Source of the DNA: Erysipelotrichaceae bacterium
GTDB taxonomy: Bacteria; Bacillota_I; Bacilli_A; Erysipelotrichales; Erysipelotrichaceae
Reading direction: 5' to 3'
NCBI GenBank assembly: GCA_003543215.1
Contig: DPJD01000001.1
Location: forward strand, 554,860-618,859
DNA length: 64,000 nucleotides
Below the pieces are notes generated by a model. That model ran no database searches and had not been told where the DNA came from. It saw only the letters and a list, made by a program, of their open reading frames with translations. Positions within the stretch are counted from its first letter, which is position 1; each line of letters begins with the position of its first letter. Shown here one piece after another: positions 49,698 to 58,896 of the stretch. The translations under genes were made by a program, and so were the position numbers.

Positions 49698-52252
49698 ACC
49701 CACAAACTGTTGAGGCGGGTGCGTATCAGAAATGGATTGATGCGGGTTATTTCACTGCAGGTGACAACACTAAGATTCCGTATACGATTGTGATTCCACC
49801 ACCGAATGTCACCGGAAAACTGCACTTGGGACATGCGTGGGATACATCCTTGCAAGACATCATTGCGCGTTTCAAACGCATGCAAGGTTTTGACATGCTT
49901 TGGTTGCCAGGCATGGATCATGCCGGTATCGCGACACAGGCGAAGGTCGATGCACGCTTGAAGGAACAAGGCATTTCACGCTACGACTTAGGTCGTGAGA
50001 AGTTTTTGGAAAAGGCGTGGGAGTGGAAACATGAGTATGCAAGTCATATTCGTGAACAATGGGCTAAATTGGGTTTGTCTTTGGATTATTCCCGTGAACG
50101 TTTTACTTTGGATGAAGGCTTGAATAAAGCGGTCAATAAAGTCTTTGTGGATTTATATAAGGATGGTTTGATTTATCAAGGTGAACGTATCATCAACTGG
50201 GATCCAGAAGCCAAGACCGCACTGAGCAACATCGAGGTCATCCATAAGGAAATTGAAGGTGCATTCTATACCTTTAACTATCCTGTTGTTGGCAGTGATG
50301 AGAAGATTGCGGTTAGCACCACACGCCCTGAAACGATGTTCGGGGATGTGTGTGTTTTTGTTCACCCTGAAGATCCTCGCTATACACATTTGATCGGCAA
50401 AAAAGTCATCAATCCTGCAAATCATCAAGTGATGCCGATTCTTGCGGATGATTACATCGATATCGAATTTGGGACAGGCGCGATGAAATGTACTCCAGCA
50501 CATGATCCCAATGATTTTACCTTAGCTGAAAAATATGATTTGGAAAGAATCATTTGTATGCATCCAGATGGAAGTATGAATGATTTGGCTGGTGAATATG
50601 AAGGTTTGGATCGCTTTGTATGTCGTAAAGCTTTAGTGGAACGTATCAAAACTGAAGGGAATCTTGTCAAAATTGAGAAACATGTCCATCAAGTAGGACA
50701 CAGTGAACGCACCGATGCGATCGTTGAACCGTATTTATCAAAACAATGGTTTGTGAAGATGAAGCCTTTGGCACAAGCTGTACTTGATGCGCAGAATACA
50801 GAGGATCGCATTGAATTCATTCCAGAACGATTCGAAAACACCTTTAATCATTGGATGGAAAACATCGAGGATTGGTGCATCTCGCGCCAATTGTGGTGGG
50901 GACATCGAATTCCGGTTTGGTATCACAAAGAAACAGGGGAAGCTTTTGTATCTGAGGAAGCACCGCTTGATTTAGAAAACTATGTTCAAGAAGAAGATGT
51001 CCTGGATACCTGGTTTTCTAGTGCTTTATGGCCGTTCAGTACTTTAGGATGGCCAGAAAAGACAGCAGACTTTGAACGTTATTACCCAACGGACGCATTG
51101 GTTACAGGCTATGACATCATCTTCTTCTGGGCTGCACGCATGGCATTCCAAGCCCGTTACTTTACCAAAACGGTTCCATTTAAGAAGGCATTGATTCATG
51201 GTTTGATTCGTGATCAAGATGGTCGTAAGATGAGTAAATCATTGGGCAATGGTGTCGATCCGATGGAAGTGATCGATCAGTATGGAGCGGATGCTTTACG
51301 TTTCTTCTTGACAACGAATTCCGCACCTGGCCAAGATTTGCGTTATTCGAATGAGAAGATTGAGGCTTCTTGGAATTTCATCAATAAGCTTTGGAATGCG
51401 TCACGTTTTGTCTTGATGAATCTACCCGATGATTTTGAAGAAAAAGAACTGACTGAATTAAGACTATCGTCTATCGATCAATGGATCTTACAACGTTTTG
51501 ATGATAATCAAAATAAGATCACTCAAGCGATGGAGAAGTTTGATTTTGCTTTAGCTGGAAGCTTCTTATATGAATTCGTTTGGGATGATTATTGCTCATG
51601 GTTCATTGAGTTGAGTAAGTCGAATCTGAACAGTGAAGATAAAGAGATCGTAGAAGGCACACGTCAAACCTTGGTTGCGGTCTTGAAAGGTATCTTGAAG
51701 TTGTGTCATCCAACGATGCCGTTTGTGAGTGAAGCGCTTTATGCAAGTTTAAGTGATGAGGCTTTATGTTTAAGCACTTGGCCAACAGCGTTTGGTAATC
51801 ATGATGATAAAGCGCATATGGATGTGGCAAAGGTCATATCGATCATTTCAGAAATTCGTAACATTCGCTCTGAATACAATGTCAAACCGTCGATTCCACT
51901 CAATATCAAATTATCGTATGCATTGGATAACGTCTATCAAGAGATGTTATTGAAGATGGTCAAGACGACGATTGTGGATGAGCTTGGGGATGAATTGATC
52001 ACACGTTCGATTTTGAGTGGCACTTTGGCATTGGAAAGAGGACAGTTGGTTGATAAAGAAGCAGAGTTGTTGCGTTTGAATAAGGAAAAAGAAAAACTTG
52101 AAAATGAATTGAATCGATCACGAAATATGTTGGCAAATGAACGCTTCATCGCTTCTGCGCCTAAGAACAAGATTGAGGATGAACAGAAGAAGTTGTTGGA
52201 ATATCAAAGACAGTATGATTTAGTCTTGTTAGAACTTGCTAAACTGAGCTAA
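49670..52252 (+). CDS. valS: Valyl-tRNA synthetase
   Basis: An 860-residue class I synthetase that charges tRNA-Val. The start MKKQIETKYNPQTVEAGAYQ is the usual ValRS N-terminus; no strong ribosome site precedes it, fitting coupling to the overlapping acetyltransferase frame. HIGH motif as KLHLGHAWD near residue 48; editing domain with STTRPETMFGD and AHDPNDF; KMSKSLGNGVDP near residue 520; anticodon-binding domain; C-terminal coiled coil (LLRLNKEKEKLENELNRSRN...). An open frame extends upstream to 49079, but this is caused by the frameshift in the preceding gene, not by a true fusion. Controlled by the T-box. Confidence 0.95.
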   Translation: MKKQIETKYNPQTVEAGAYQKWIDAGYFTAGDNTKIPYTIVIPPPNVTGKLHLGHAWDTSLQDIIARFKRMQGFDMLWLPGMDHAGIATQAKVDARLKEQGISRYDLGREKFLEKAWEWKHEYASHIREQWAKLGLSLDYSRERFTLDEGLNKAVNKVFVDLYKDGLIYQGERIINWDPEAKTALSNIEVIHKEIEGAFYTFNYPVVGSDEKIAVSTTRPETMFGDVCVFVHPEDPRYTHLIGKKVINPANHQVMPILADDYIDIEFGTGAMKCTPAHDPNDFTLAEKYDLERIICMHPDGSMNDLAGEYEGLDRFVCRKALVERIKTEGNLVKIEKHVHQVGHSERTDAIVEPYLSKQWFVKMKPLAQAVLDAQNTEDRIEFIPERFENTFNHWMENIEDWCISRQLWWGHRIPVWYHKETGEAFVSEEAPLDLENYVQEEDVLDTWFSSALWPFSTLGWPEKTADFERYYPTDALVTGYDIIFFWAARMAFQARYFTKTVPFKKALIHGLIRDQDGRKMSKSLGNGVDPMEVIDQYGADALRFFLTTNSAPGQDLRYSNEKIEASWNFINKLWNASRFVLMNLPDDFEEKELTELRLSSIDQWILQRFDDNQNKITQAMEKFDFALAGSFLYEFVWDDYCSWFIELSKSNLNSEDKEIVEGTRQTLVAVLKGILKLCHPTMPFVSEALYASLSDEALCLSTWPTAFGNHDDKAHMDVAKVISIISEIRNIRSEYNVKPSIPLNIKLSYALDNVYQEMLLKMVKTTIVDELGDELITRSILSGTLALERGQLVDKEAELLRLNKEKEKLENELNRSRNMLANERFIASAPKNKIEDEQKKLLEYQRQYDLVLLELAKLS

Positions 52253-52280
52253 ATCGGTGGCAAATCTTTGAAACATTTAG

Positions 52281-52299
52281 TATAATTGAAACGCTTACA
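52281..52299 (+). promoter_or_regulatory. ppdK -10 box and cre-like element
   Basis: TATAAT (52281-52286) is followed by TTGAAACGCTTACA (52286-52299), which fits the cre consensus at 12 of 14 positions and would overlap the start of transcription. The -35 is poor. ACAGGAGGG at 52313-52321 is a strong ribosome site. Confidence 0.45.
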
Positions 52300-52324
52300 T
52301 ATGGCTTAGGCCACAGGAGGGAAA

Positions 52325-54949
52325 ATGAGTACAAAATACGTATATCTATTCTCTGAAGGTTCTGGTAAGATGAAAAACTTGCTGGGCGGCAAGGGTGCAA
52401 ATTTGGCTGAAATGACCAATTTGGGCATGCCTGTTCCACAAGGTTTCACCGTTACCACGGAAGCTTGTACCCGTTATTATGATGATGGGGAGCAGATCCA
52501 CTCAGAGATTATTGCTGAAATCTTTTCAAATCTTGAAAAGCTTGAAGCATTGACCGGGAAAAAATTCGGTGATAAAAACAATCCTTTATTGGTTTCAGTT
52601 CGTTCTGGCTCACGTGCATCGATGCCTGGGATGATGGATACGATTTTGAATCTTGGTTTGAATGATGATGTCGTTGAAGGCTTTGCGGCTTTGACGAACA
52701 ATCCTCGTTTTGCTTATGATTCATACCGCCGTTTCATTCAGATGTTCTCGGATGTCGTCATGGAGATTTCTAAGAAGAAATTCGAAGAAATCATCGATGA
52801 AATGAAAGAAGAGAAGGGCATCAAATTGGATACGGAGTTTACAGCGGAAGATTTACAAGAAATGATCGAACGCTATAAAGCTTTCTATAAAAAAGTCAAA
52901 GGGTCGGAGTTCCCTCAAGATCCTACTGATCAATTGATTGAGTCGGTTAAGGCTGTTTTCCGTTCTTGGAACAATCCACGTGCTGTTTATTACCGTCGTA
53001 TGAATGAGATTCCAGGAGACTGGGGAACAGCTGTCAATGTTCAAGCCATGGTCTTTGGTAATACAGGTGATGATTCCGGTACGGGTGTTGCGTTCACACG
53101 TGATCCTTCGACGGGTGCTAAGAAGTTGATGGGTGAATTCTTGATGAATGCTCAAGGTGAAGATGTCGTTGCGGGTATCCGTACGCCTGAAACCATTGAT
53201 CGTCTTCAAGCAATCATGCCTCATGCATATAATGAATTCATTGAAATCTGTGATAAGTTGGAAGAACATTATCGTGATATGCAAGATATGGAGTTTACGA
53301 TTGAAAAAGGTAAACTTTATATGTTACAGACACGTAATGGTAAGCGTACGGCTGCGGCCGCGTTGAAGATTGCGGTTGACTTGGTTGCGGAAGGTATGAT
53401 CACGAAGGAACAAGCTGTTCTTCAAGTCGATCCTAAGCAATTGGATGCTTTATTACATCCTCAATTTGATGTGGCTGCATTGAAAGCTGCTTCAGTTGTT
53501 GGACGTGCATTGCCTGCTTCGCCAGGTGCGGCAAGTGGTAAGGTCGTCTTTACGGCCGCTGCTGCTGTTGAATGGAAGAATCGTGGTGAAAAGGTCATCT
53601 TGGTTCGTTTAGAGACCTCTCCTGAAGATATTGAAGGGATGCATGTATCACAGGGCATCTTGACGGCACGTGGCGGTATGACCTCCCATGCGGCTGTCGT
53701 GGCACGTGGTATGGGTACCTGTTGTGTTTCCGGTTGTGGTGATATCAAATTCACATCCGATAAATCCTTTACCTTGGGTGGTCGTACCTTCAATGAAGGG
53801 GATTACCTTTCCTTGGATGGCTCTACGGGTATTATCTACGGTGAAGCAATTAAGACTGTTCCTGCAAGCATCACCGGTGACTTTGAACAATTGATGAGCT
53901 GGGCAGATGAATTTAGAACACTTAAGATTCGTGCCAATGCGGATACGCCTAAGGATGCGAAACAAGCGATTGATTTCGGTGCTGAGGGTATTGGTTTGAC
54001 ACGTACTGAACATATGTTCTTCGAAGGTGAACGTATCAAAGCGATGCGTGAGATGATTGTTGCTCGTACGGAGGAACAACGTCGTGTGGCTTTGGCAAAA
54101 CTATTGCCAATGCAACGTTCCGATTTCGAAGGCATTTATGAAGCAATGCAAGGCTTCCCTGTAACGATTCGTTATTTGGATCCACCTTTGCATGAATTCT
54201 TACCTACAGCTGAAGAAGACATCGTCAATTTAGCGAAGGAAATGAACATTGAAGTTTCTGATTTACATCAAATCATTGCGAATCTTCATGAGTTTAATCC
54301 AATGATGGGTCATCGTGGATGTCGTTTGGCTGTTTCCTATCCAGAAATCGCTGAAATGCAAACACAAGCTGTCATTGAAGCTGCGATTAATGTAAGCAAG
54401 CGTCATCCTGAATGGAATTTGAAACCCGAAATCATGATTCCTTTGGTTGGCGAAATCAAGGAATTGAAGTATGTAAAAGATATCGTTGTGAAGACAGCGG
54501 ATCGTTTGATTGCGGATGCAGGTGTCAAACTTGAGTACTTGGTGGGTACGATGATTGAGATTCCTCGTGCTGCTTTGTTGGCAGATGAAATCGCTACAGA
54601 AGCTGAATTCTTCTCATTTGGAACCAATGATTTGACCCAAATGACCTTTGGTTTCAGTCGTGATGATGCTGGTTCATTCTTGGATGCTTACTACAGTAAG
54701 AAGATCTATGAACAAGATCCATTCGCACGTTTGGATCAACATGGTGTTGGTAAACTCGTTGAATTGGCTTCCAAACTTGGTAAGCAAGCGCGTCCAGACA
54801 TCAAATTAGGTGTTTGTGGTGAACATGGTGGTGATCCAAGTTCGATCGAATTCTTCCACCGTGCTGGTTTGAGTTATGTTTCTTGCTCACCATTCAGAGT
54901 GCCGATCGCTCGTTTGGCTGCTGCTCACGCTGCATTAAAGAATAAATAA
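52325..54949 (+). CDS. ppdK: Pyruvate, phosphate dikinase
   Basis: An 874-residue enzyme that interconverts pyruvate + ATP + phosphate and phosphoenolpyruvate + AMP + pyrophosphate. ATP-grasp domain at the N-terminus (LLGGKGANLAEMTNLGMPVPQGFT; SVRSGSRASMPGMMDTILNLG), swivelling phosphohistidine domain with the catalytic His in GGMTSHAAVVARGMGTCCVSG near residue 455, and a C-terminal PEP/pyruvate barrel (GIGLTRTEHMFF; GTMIEIPRAAL; FFSFGTNDLTQMTFGFSRDD; catalytic Cys in LGVCGEHGGDP near residue 831). Full length. In fermenters it often runs in the glycolytic direction with pyrophosphate. Strong ribosome site, terminator downstream. Confidence 0.97.
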   Translation: MSTKYVYLFSEGSGKMKNLLGGKGANLAEMTNLGMPVPQGFTVTTEACTRYYDDGEQIHSEIIAEIFSNLEKLEALTGKKFGDKNNPLLVSVRSGSRASMPGMMDTILNLGLNDDVVEGFAALTNNPRFAYDSYRRFIQMFSDVVMEISKKKFEEIIDEMKEEKGIKLDTEFTAEDLQEMIERYKAFYKKVKGSEFPQDPTDQLIESVKAVFRSWNNPRAVYYRRMNEIPGDWGTAVNVQAMVFGNTGDDSGTGVAFTRDPSTGAKKLMGEFLMNAQGEDVVAGIRTPETIDRLQAIMPHAYNEFIEICDKLEEHYRDMQDMEFTIEKGKLYMLQTRNGKRTAAAALKIAVDLVAEGMITKEQAVLQVDPKQLDALLHPQFDVAALKAASVVGRALPASPGAASGKVVFTAAAAVEWKNRGEKVILVRLETSPEDIEGMHVSQGILTARGGMTSHAAVVARGMGTCCVSGCGDIKFTSDKSFTLGGRTFNEGDYLSLDGSTGIIYGEAIKTVPASITGDFEQLMSWADEFRTLKIRANADTPKDAKQAIDFGAEGIGLTRTEHMFFEGERIKAMREMIVARTEEQRRVALAKLLPMQRSDFEGIYEAMQGFPVTIRYLDPPLHEFLPTAEEDIVNLAKEMNIEVSDLHQIIANLHEFNPMMGHRGCRLAVSYPEIAEMQTQAVIEAAINVSKRHPEWNLKPEIMIPLVGEIKELKYVKDIVVKTADRLIADAGVKLEYLVGTMIEIPRAALLADEIATEAEFFSFGTNDLTQMTFGFSRDDAGSFLDAYYSKKIYEQDPFARLDQHGVGKLVELASKLGKQARPDIKLGVCGEHGGDPSSIEFFHRAGLSYVSCSPFRVPIARLAAAHAALKNK

Positions 54950-54954
54950 GCTTT

Positions 54955-54979
54955 AAACCCGGGCAACCGGGTTTTTTTG
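54955..54979 (+). terminator. Terminator after ppdK
   Basis: AAACCCGG pairs perfectly with CCGGGTTT around a GCAA tetraloop, then T's. A textbook intrinsic terminator. Confidence 0.93.
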
Positions 54980-55004
54980 ATACAATGATAAAAAGAGGTA
55001 AGTT

Positions 55005-56009
55005 ATGAGTAATAAATACTTGGGATGTCTATTAGGGGCTGCCATTGGTGATGCCATGGGTGCTGCAACAGAAATGCGTACACGTAAGCAAATTGAAGCG
55101 AAATTTGGGTATGTGCGTGATTTTTTGACTCCACCAGAAGATACTTTTGCAAGAGGTTGTGAAGCAGGATCAGTAACGGATGATTTCAGTTTGGCCTTTA
55201 CAACCATTGAAACGATTCTTTCTGAATCTGTGATCAATCTTGATACAGCTAAGAAAGCATTGATACATTGGGGGGATCCTTCCAATTTTTACAGTCGCTT
55301 TGCTGGTCCAACGACTCAGATTGCGATACGTAAACTTAAAGGCGAAATCATTCCAGACATGCATGGGTTTAAGTTGTGTAATGACAACAGTAAAGCAAGC
55401 AATGGAGCAGCGATGAAAATGAGTCCGATTGCTTTGTTTAGTCATGGTGATGTGGATAAGGCAATTCGAATTGCGTATACAGTTTCAACAGTGTCCCATC
55501 ATAATAACATCTCTATTTCAGCGGCTTGTGCGATTGCGGCCGCAACGGCTAAGGCAATGCAAGCAGATGTGACATTGTCATCAATCATGGATGCAGGCAT
55601 TTATGGTGCGATTGAAGGGGAGCGTTTAGGATCTGAAACGGGTGCTACTTTAGCTGGACCGAGCGTCAAACGACGAATTGAATGGGCTATCGACTTAGGT
55701 AAGCAAGCTAAACCGCTTATTGAAATCATGGATGACATCAGTGACTTGGTTGGGACAGGCTTGGCAGCTGCAGAAGCAGTTCCGGCGGTATTTGGTTTGA
55801 TACAAGCGAGTTTTGATCGACCAATGGAGGCTATTTATGCGGCTGTAAACATTGGGAATGATACGGATACGATCGCAACCATGGTTGGAGGGATCTTAGG
55901 TGCATATTATGGAAGCAAAGCTTTTTCATCGGAACACTTGAAACTGTTGAACCGTGTCAATAACTTTGATTTGGACGTAATAGCCAATAAGATCGAGGCC
56001 TTCAGATGA
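55005..56009 (+). CDS. ADP-ribosylglycohydrolase family protein
   Basis: A 334-residue all-helical hydrolase of the DraG/ARH fold. Metal-binding residues appear as GAAIGDAMGAATE near residue 11, GSVTDDFSLA near residue 63 and NIGNDTDTIATMVGGILGA near residue 284, the pattern that holds two magnesium ions. It would cleave an N-glycosidic bond of ADP-ribose or a related ribosyl compound. The stop overlaps the PfkB kinase gene by four bases, so the two likely work in sequence: release of a ribosyl moiety or nucleoside part, then phosphorylation. Exact substrate unknown. TACAAT near 54985 is a possible -10 box; AGAGGTAAG is the ribosome site. Confidence 0.87.
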   Translation: MSNKYLGCLLGAAIGDAMGAATEMRTRKQIEAKFGYVRDFLTPPEDTFARGCEAGSVTDDFSLAFTTIETILSESVINLDTAKKALIHWGDPSNFYSRFAGPTTQIAIRKLKGEIIPDMHGFKLCNDNSKASNGAAMKMSPIALFSHGDVDKAIRIAYTVSTVSHHNNISISAACAIAAATAKAMQADVTLSSIMDAGIYGAIEGERLGSETGATLAGPSVKRRIEWAIDLGKQAKPLIEIMDDISDLVGTGLAAAEAVPAVFGLIQASFDRPMEAIYAAVNIGNDTDTIATMVGGILGAYYGSKAFSSEHLKLLNRVNNFDLDVIANKIEAFR

Positions 56010-56929
56010 ACAATGCCATTGCATTTCTAGGGCGTAATTGTATTGATGAGTACTATGAATTAAATGACGTACCGAGTTTAGGTGAGAAAGCTTTGTGTCG
56101 TTTCATAGATCATAAGGTGGGTGGAATGATCGGTAATGCGGCAAGTATCTATGCAGCGTATGGAAATCCAGCTGTAATGTTGGATTTCATGAATACGAGT
56201 CCTGAAAATGATTTATTGGTTAAAGACCTTATCCAATATGGAGTCAATATCGATGGTATTGCGTTTAATGATGCTTATCCATCCAGTAAATGTATGATCA
56301 TGTTGAAAGATGGCGAACGTATTATTTATGTTTTGGACAACACACATGTTCGTTATCAACTGAATGATAGACAAAAAGAACTTCTATTTGATTGCGGGTT
56401 CTTATATACGAGTTTTGCGGATCTTTTACAAGTTGAAGATTATCAAGGCTTAGTCAAGGATATGCAAGCCAAAAGAATTCGTTTGGTGATGGATATTGAG
56501 AAAAATGCTTTGGGAATGGATTGTGATATCATGTCAACCTTATCCTTGGCTTCAATTCTTTTCATCAATGAGCAAGCGGATGACGTGTTAACTAAGCAAC
56601 TTGGTTTAGATTATCAACAACGATTGGTCGATCAAGGAATATTATTGATATTCACAAAAGCTGATAAAGGAAGTGAAATCCATACAGCGGATTCTATCAT
56701 TCAAATTCCTGCTTATGGTGTTGATGTTGTCGATACGACTGGCGCAGGGGATACGTATAATGTGTCGTTCTTACATGCGTACATTCGCGGTGATTCACTT
56801 GAAAGAGCAGGCCATTTTGCGAGCATCGCCGCATCATTGAGTATTAAAGACAGAGGTGCTCGAACAGCTTGCCAACATACCAATGAAATCGATCCAATTC
56901 TTAATGGAAGTGCATTACTTGCGAAATAA
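56006..56929 (+). CDS. PfkB-family carbohydrate kinase
   Basis: A 307-residue ribokinase-like enzyme. The N-terminal glycine motif is GGMIGNAASIYAAYG near residue 39, the anion-hole and catalytic base signature is DVVDTTGAGDTYNVSFLHA near residue 244, and LVMDIEKN lies in the middle. It phosphorylates a sugar or nucleoside with ATP. It is coupled by ATGA to the ADP-ribosylglycohydrolase family gene, a pairing seen in nucleoside and ribosyl catabolic loci. The lactonase-type gene follows after 36 bases and has its own ribosome site. Confidence 0.88.
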   Translation: MNNAIAFLGRNCIDEYYELNDVPSLGEKALCRFIDHKVGGMIGNAASIYAAYGNPAVMLDFMNTSPENDLLVKDLIQYGVNIDGIAFNDAYPSSKCMIMLKDGERIIYVLDNTHVRYQLNDRQKELLFDCGFLYTSFADLLQVEDYQGLVKDMQAKRIRLVMDIEKNALGMDCDIMSTLSLASILFINEQADDVLTKQLGLDYQQRLVDQGILLIFTKADKGSEIHTADSIIQIPAYGVDVVDTTGAGDTYNVSFLHAYIRGDSLERAGHFASIAASLSIKDRGARTACQHTNEIDPILNGSALLAK

Positions 56930-56965
56930 ATTGAGCTACACTATCATTTAAACAGAGGTAAAAAC

Positions 56966-57925
56966 ATGAAACTATATCTTGGAACGTATACAAAGAAAGC
57001 CAGTGAAGGCATTTATCAATTGGAATTGAATCAAGATCGCTTTGAAAATCTTGAACTTTTGCATCGAGTTGATAATCCAACTTACATTGATTTAAATGCA
57101 AATAGTCTATTCAGTGTTGTAAAGGATGGCACAAAAGGGGGTATTGCTTATTTCAAAGATGGATTGTTCGTAAATCAAGTTGTTGAAGAAGGGGCACCTC
57201 CATGTTTCGTTAGTAGTATCCAATCGAAAGGATTGGTGTTCAGTGCGAATTATCATGGTGGTCGCGTCAATGTCTATGCATTAAAGGATGAAGCTTTGGT
57301 TGATCATCAAAGTATAAGCTTTGGTGAGGGGTCTAAAGCTCACTACATTCAATACAATGAAAATTTGGATCGTGTTCTGGTTTGTGATCTGGGCTTGGAT
57401 CGTGTGTATGCTTTTAAAGTCAATGAAGACAATAAACTTAGTTTAAGTGCTACTTACAAGGCAGATACTAAGACAGGACCAAGGCATCTTGTGGTTCATC
57501 CCGAAACAAAGCTCGTTTACATTTTTACAGAACTGAGCAGTGAGATCCATGTTGTTGATTTCACTGATGATGAAGTGAAGTTGATTGAGAAGGTTTCAGC
57601 TTTACCTGAAGCTGTGGATGCTCAAAAATGGGGCGCTGCGATTCGTCTATCTAAAGATGGAAAGTATCTCTACGTCTCCAATCGTGGACATGATTCGATC
57701 TCTGTATTCAAAATAGGTGAAACATTGCAATTAATCCAAAATGTTTCGACGGAAGGTGTTCAACCACGTGACTTTAATCTCAGTCCGTGTGGTAATTATT
57801 GCGTTGTTGCGAATCATGATACAAACAACTTGACCTTATTCGCAATTGATCAAACGTCGGGCTTGTTAACGTTGTTACAAAAAGACTTTACGGCTCCTGA
57901 AGCTGTCTGTGTCGTCTTTGCATAA
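56966..57925 (+). CDS. 6-phosphogluconolactonase-type beta-propeller protein
   Basis: A 319-residue seven-bladed beta-propeller of the YbhE/Pgl lactonase family, which hydrolyses 6-phosphogluconolactone. Marks: YLGTYTKKASEGIYQLEL at the N-terminus, SANYHGGRVNVYAL near residue 93, TGPRHLVVHPETKLVYIFTEL near residue 170, SKDGKYLYVSNRGHDSISVF near residue 230, VQPRDFNLSPCGNYCVVANHDTNNL near 267. With zwf and gnd it completes the oxidative pentose phosphate branch within the window, though about 14 kb apart. Length is slightly below the usual 330-350. AGAGGTAAAA precedes the start. Confidence 0.87.
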   Translation: MKLYLGTYTKKASEGIYQLELNQDRFENLELLHRVDNPTYIDLNANSLFSVVKDGTKGGIAYFKDGLFVNQVVEEGAPPCFVSSIQSKGLVFSANYHGGRVNVYALKDEALVDHQSISFGEGSKAHYIQYNENLDRVLVCDLGLDRVYAFKVNEDNKLSLSATYKADTKTGPRHLVVHPETKLVYIFTELSSEIHVVDFTDDEVKLIEKVSALPEAVDAQKWGAAIRLSKDGKYLYVSNRGHDSISVFKIGETLQLIQNVSTEGVQPRDFNLSPCGNYCVVANHDTNNLTLFAIDQTSGLLTLLQKDFTAPEAVCVVFA

Positions 57926-57960
57926 AAAAAGTAGTGGTACAGTTGTATCACTACTTTAAT
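57924..57960. terminator. Bidirectional terminator between lactonase and rubredoxin genes
   Basis: AAAGTAGTGGTAC pairs with GTATCACTACTTT (one G-T pair) around AGTT. An A-run precedes and a T-rich stretch follows, so it serves both convergent genes. Confidence 0.87.
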
Positions 57961-57969
57961 TTTAGATGA

Positions 57970-58134
57970 CTATTCTTCGATAGCTTCGAATGTCGATTTG
58001 TCTACGCCGCAGAGTGGGCAGTACCAATCATCAGGAATATCCTCAAATGCAGTTCCTGGTGCAATGCCACTGTCTGGATCACCGACAGCTGGATCGTAGA
58101 TGTATTCGCAAGCTAAACATTGATAACGTTTCAT
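57970..58134 (-). CDS. Rubredoxin
   Basis: A 54-residue one-iron electron carrier. The four Cys ligands are in MKRYQCLACEYIYDPAVGD (C-x2-C near residue 6) and DDWYCPLCGVDKSTF (C-x2-C near residue 39), with the conserved aromatic residues around the iron. TATAAT on this strand lies near 58166-58171 and AGGACA before the ATG. It is a single gene, with no rubrerythrin, desulfoferrodoxin or flavodiiron partner adjacent. It points to an anaerobic or oxygen-sensitive lifestyle. Confidence 0.95.
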   Translation of the reverse strand: MKRYQCLACEYIYDPAVGDPDSGIAPGTAFEDIPDDWYCPLCGVDKSTFEAIEE

Positions 58135-58211
58135 TGTGTCCTATAATCCTTTCGTTAAATGAATTATAGCAAAAAAAATGCAGTTGAAACACATGATTTA
58201 GATTGAAATGG

Positions 58212-58217
58212 TATACT
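58212..58217 (+). promoter_or_regulatory. -10 box next to the DUF1287 start codon
   Basis: TATACT is followed by AATACC and then the ATG at 58224, with no ribosome site between, so the mRNA is probably leaderless. The -35 is weak. Confidence 0.45.
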
Positions 58218-58223
58218 AATACC

Positions 58224-58892
58224 ATGATTAAAACGACAAGAAGACGAAAAAAAGTTAAATGGATCGTACCTGCATCGATCATTACGTTAAGTGTGATTGG
58301 TTTGAGTGTGGCAATCTATGCATATTCTCAAAACCGGGAACCTGTACCTGTTATCGAGGAAGTTGTGGAACAACCAGTCGTTCTTTCGAAACTCGATCGC
58401 TTGATCTTGGGAGCACGAAAAGACGCATTGGCTATGCCTGCATATGTGAATGCGTACTATGCGGGGGGCTATCCACCTGAGAATGAAGGTACATGTACGG
58501 ATCTGGTCTGGCGTGCTTTTATGGAAGCGGATATTCTATTGAAGGACTTGGTTGATGAAGATATCAAAACGAATCGAGAACGATACGATCACATTGCATA
58601 TCGTGACCCCAATATTGATTTTAGACGTGTACAAAATCTAGCCATATTTTTTGAATACAACGCTGAAGTACTAACTACAGATGTATATGATACTCAAGCT
58701 TGGCAAGCGGGGGACATCGTCGTGTTTGGAAACTATGAACATATTGGCATCGTATCCGATATTCGCAATGCAAATGACATCCCTTATTTGATTCATAATA
58801 ATGATCAACCCGTACGTGAAGAGGATCGTTTAGAATATGGTTCTTATACGATGGGTATCAAAGCACATTATCGATATTCATTAAATCCATGA
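58224..58892 (+). CDS. DUF1287 family membrane-anchored protein
   Basis: A 222-residue protein with a basic start (KTTRRRKKVKW) and one N-terminal membrane helix at about residues 13-35, so the main domain is extracellular. The DUF1287 domain resembles NlpC/P60 and amidase folds: GTCTDLVWRAFMEA near residue 90 with a possible nucleophile Cys, IDFRRVQNLAIFF, the QAGDIVVF segment, EHIGIVSDIRN with a candidate catalytic His, and IHNNDQP near the end. A cell-wall or capsule-related hydrolase role is possible but unproven. The start at 58224 is chosen because a TTG 21 bases upstream lies across the -10 box. Confidence 0.82.
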   Translation: MIKTTRRRKKVKWIVPASIITLSVIGLSVAIYAYSQNREPVPVIEEVVEQPVVLSKLDRLILGARKDALAMPAYVNAYYAGGYPPENEGTCTDLVWRAFMEADILLKDLVDEDIKTNRERYDHIAYRDPNIDFRRVQNLAIFFEYNAEVLTTDVYDTQAWQAGDIVVFGNYEHIGIVSDIRNANDIPYLIHNNDQPVREEDRLEYGSYTMGIKAHYRYSLNP

Positions 58893-58896
58893 AATT

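Noticed and set aside
49079..52252. A true acetyltransferase-ValRS fusion protein of 1057 residues.
   Set aside because: The segment between the domains is the GNAT C-terminus read in the wrong frame; the correct frame has a proper ending and stop.
53148..54135. Open frames on both strands inside ppdK.
   Set aside because: They are shadows of a long, highly conserved gene.
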